Origin: Pseudomonadota bacterium
GTDB taxonomy: Bacteria > Pseudomonadota > Gammaproteobacteria > Burkholderiales > Burkholderiaceae_B
Length of the DNA stretch: 13,645 bases
Direction of reading: 5' to 3'
Assembly: GCA_023388835.1 (NCBI GenBank)
Contig: JAEWFK010000064.1
Coordinates: 1 to 13,645, forward strand
Shown here: piece after piece, positions 12,774 to 13,645 of the stretch
Layout of the letters: the number at the start of each line of letters is the position of its first letter
How positions within the stretch are numbered: the first letter of the stretch is position 1
Program-made: the position numbers and the translations under genes
Notes under the pieces: model-generated
What the model saw: the letters and a program-made list of their open reading frames with translations, nothing else
Database searches by the model: none
What the model was told of the DNA's origin: nothing

Positions 12774-13645
12774 TCACATTGGATTAATGCCTGCGGCCTG
12801 GATCAGCTGACGGTACTTCTCCACCTCCGTGTCAACGAACGCTTCGAAATCTTCCACGCTGCCGCCTAGCGGCTCAAGGCCCATTGCATGCAGGCGCTGC
12901 TTGAACTGGGGATCGTTCAACGCTTTGCCGATCGCGGCATTCAGCGCCTGAACGATTTCCTTTGGCGTGCCAGTCGGCGCCGCCAAACCGATCCAGCCCA
13001 CCAACTCATAGTTCGTGAGGCCCAGTTCGTGCAGGGACGGAATTTCCGGCAATAAAGAGCTTCGATTCTTCGTGGTGACGGCCAGCGGACGCAGCTTTTT
13101 CCCTTCGATGAACTGGACCACTTCCGGAATGGCGGCGAACATCACGCCCACCTGTCCTCCAACCAGATCAGTGACCGCATTTGCCCCACCCTTGTATGGA
13201 ACTTGCGTCAGCTTTGTTTCTGTCATTTGCATGAACAGCTCGCCGGCCATGTGCTGCGGGCCTCCGACGGAGACAATGGCGTAGTTCAAGTTCCCCGGTT
13301 TGGCTCGTGCCAGCTCGATCAATTCCTTGACGGAGGCAACCGGAACAGAAGGATTCGTAACGAGCACGTTCGGTTGCGCCGCTACCAAGGCTACGGGAGC
13401 AAGATCCTTTCGTGGGTCGTAGGTAAGGTCCTTGAAGATACTGGGAGCGGCAGCGAGCGTCGTTGCCGCGCTCATAAACAGGGTATAGCCGTCCGGATCC
13501 GATTTCGCCACATACGCCGCGCCGATATTGGCACTGGCCCCGGGCTTGTTTTCGACCACGAAGGTCTGCCCAAATGTCTCTTCCAGCGTCATTGCAATCG
13601 CGCGACCTACCGTATCGACGCTTCCGCCGGCGGTATACGGCACGA
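12774..13645 (-). CDS. Bug/TctC-family periplasmic tripartite tricarboxylate receptor, 5' end beyond window
   Basis: About 290 residues are visible. They match the mature Bug receptor: VPYTAGGSVDTVGRAIA, VVENKPGASANIGAAYVA, DGYTLFMSA, DLAPVALVAAQPNVLV, QVPYKGGANAVTDLVGGQV, and a C-terminus VDTEVEKYRQLIQAAGINPM. The GTG at 13643 is internal: in this family VPYxAGGS lies roughly 35-40 residues into the precursor, so the signal peptide and true start lie beyond base 13645. It is homologous to the receptor at 3668-4645 (same KPGAS-NIGAAYVA and VPYKGGA motifs) but clearly diverged. It precedes the acyl-CoA synthetase by 19 bases and so belongs to the minus-strand catabolic operon, whose promoter must lie outside the window. 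It presumably captures the operon's substrate in the periplasm. Confidence 0.93.
   Translation of the reverse strand, partial: VPYTAGGSVDTVGRAIAMTLEETFGQTFVVENKPGASANIGAAYVAKSDPDGYTLFMSAATTLAAAPSIFKDLTYDPRKDLAPVALVAAQPNVLVTNPSVPVASVKELIELARAKPGNLNYAIVSVGGPQHMAGELFMQMTETKLTQVPYKGGANAVTDLVGGQVGVMFAAIPEVVQFIEGKKLRPLAVTTKNRSSLLPEIPSLHELGLTNYELVGWIGLAAPTGTPKEIVQALNAAIGKALNDPQFKQRLHAMGLEPLGGSVEDFEAFVDTEVEKYRQLIQAAGINPM

Noticed and set aside
13641..13643. GTG as the start of the second Bug receptor
   Set aside because: It encodes the internal Val of the VPYxAGGS motif; the signal peptide and start are outside the window.

Overview
The window looks like a chromosomal segment of a betaproteobacterium, probably Burkholderiales and most likely an Alcaligenaceae-type organism (Bordetella / Achromobacter / Pusillimonas-like). 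The base composition is moderately GC-rich. Two periplasmic Bug/TctC solute receptors sit beside LysR regulators and catabolic enzymes, a layout typical of that family. The taxonomy is inferred from gene content only.

Left part (1-2429, minus strand). A truncated TDT/SLAC1-type anion or dicarboxylate transporter runs off the left edge. Upstream of it is a small stand-alone ABC-type ATP-binding protein whose nucleotide-site motifs are strikingly degenerate, followed by a probable weak intrinsic terminator. Next comes a flavin-reductase-like split-barrel protein. It is divergent from a LysR regulator at 2619, across a promoter region rich in short direct repeats.

Middle part (2619-7392, plus strand). 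The order is LysR regulator, Bug/TctC receptor, PuuE-like polysaccharide-deacetylase-family hydrolase, Asp/Glu/hydantoin-racemase-family protein, then a second LysR regulator. The receptor, hydrolase and racemase genes are 3 and 0 bases apart and look translationally coupled. The racemase homologue has neither of the family's two catalytic cysteines.

Right part (7385-13645, minus strand, converging on the second LysR gene with an 8-base overlap). In transcription order the genes are a second Bug/TctC receptor (5' end beyond the window), an ADP-forming acyl-CoA synthetase, a thiamine-diphosphate enzyme resembling oxalyl-CoA decarboxylase / 2-hydroxyacyl-CoA lyase, a second PuuE-like hydrolase paralogous to the first, and an isochorismatase-type (amido)hydrolase. 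Gaps are 19, 22, 48 and -4 bases, so this is almost certainly one operon.

Taken together, the two converging operons look like a catabolic region for small carboxylated, possibly cyclic amide, imide or ureide, compounds. A high-affinity receptor would bind the substrate, a PuuE-like hydrolase would open a C-N bond, an isochorismatase-type amidohydrolase would release ammonia, an acyl-CoA ligase would activate the acid, and a ThDP enzyme would decarboxylate or cleave the CoA thioester. That pathway is inference; each family call is well supported by sequence. No tRNA, rRNA, CRISPR array, insertion sequence or phage gene was seen, and no stretch above 300 bases lacks a gene.
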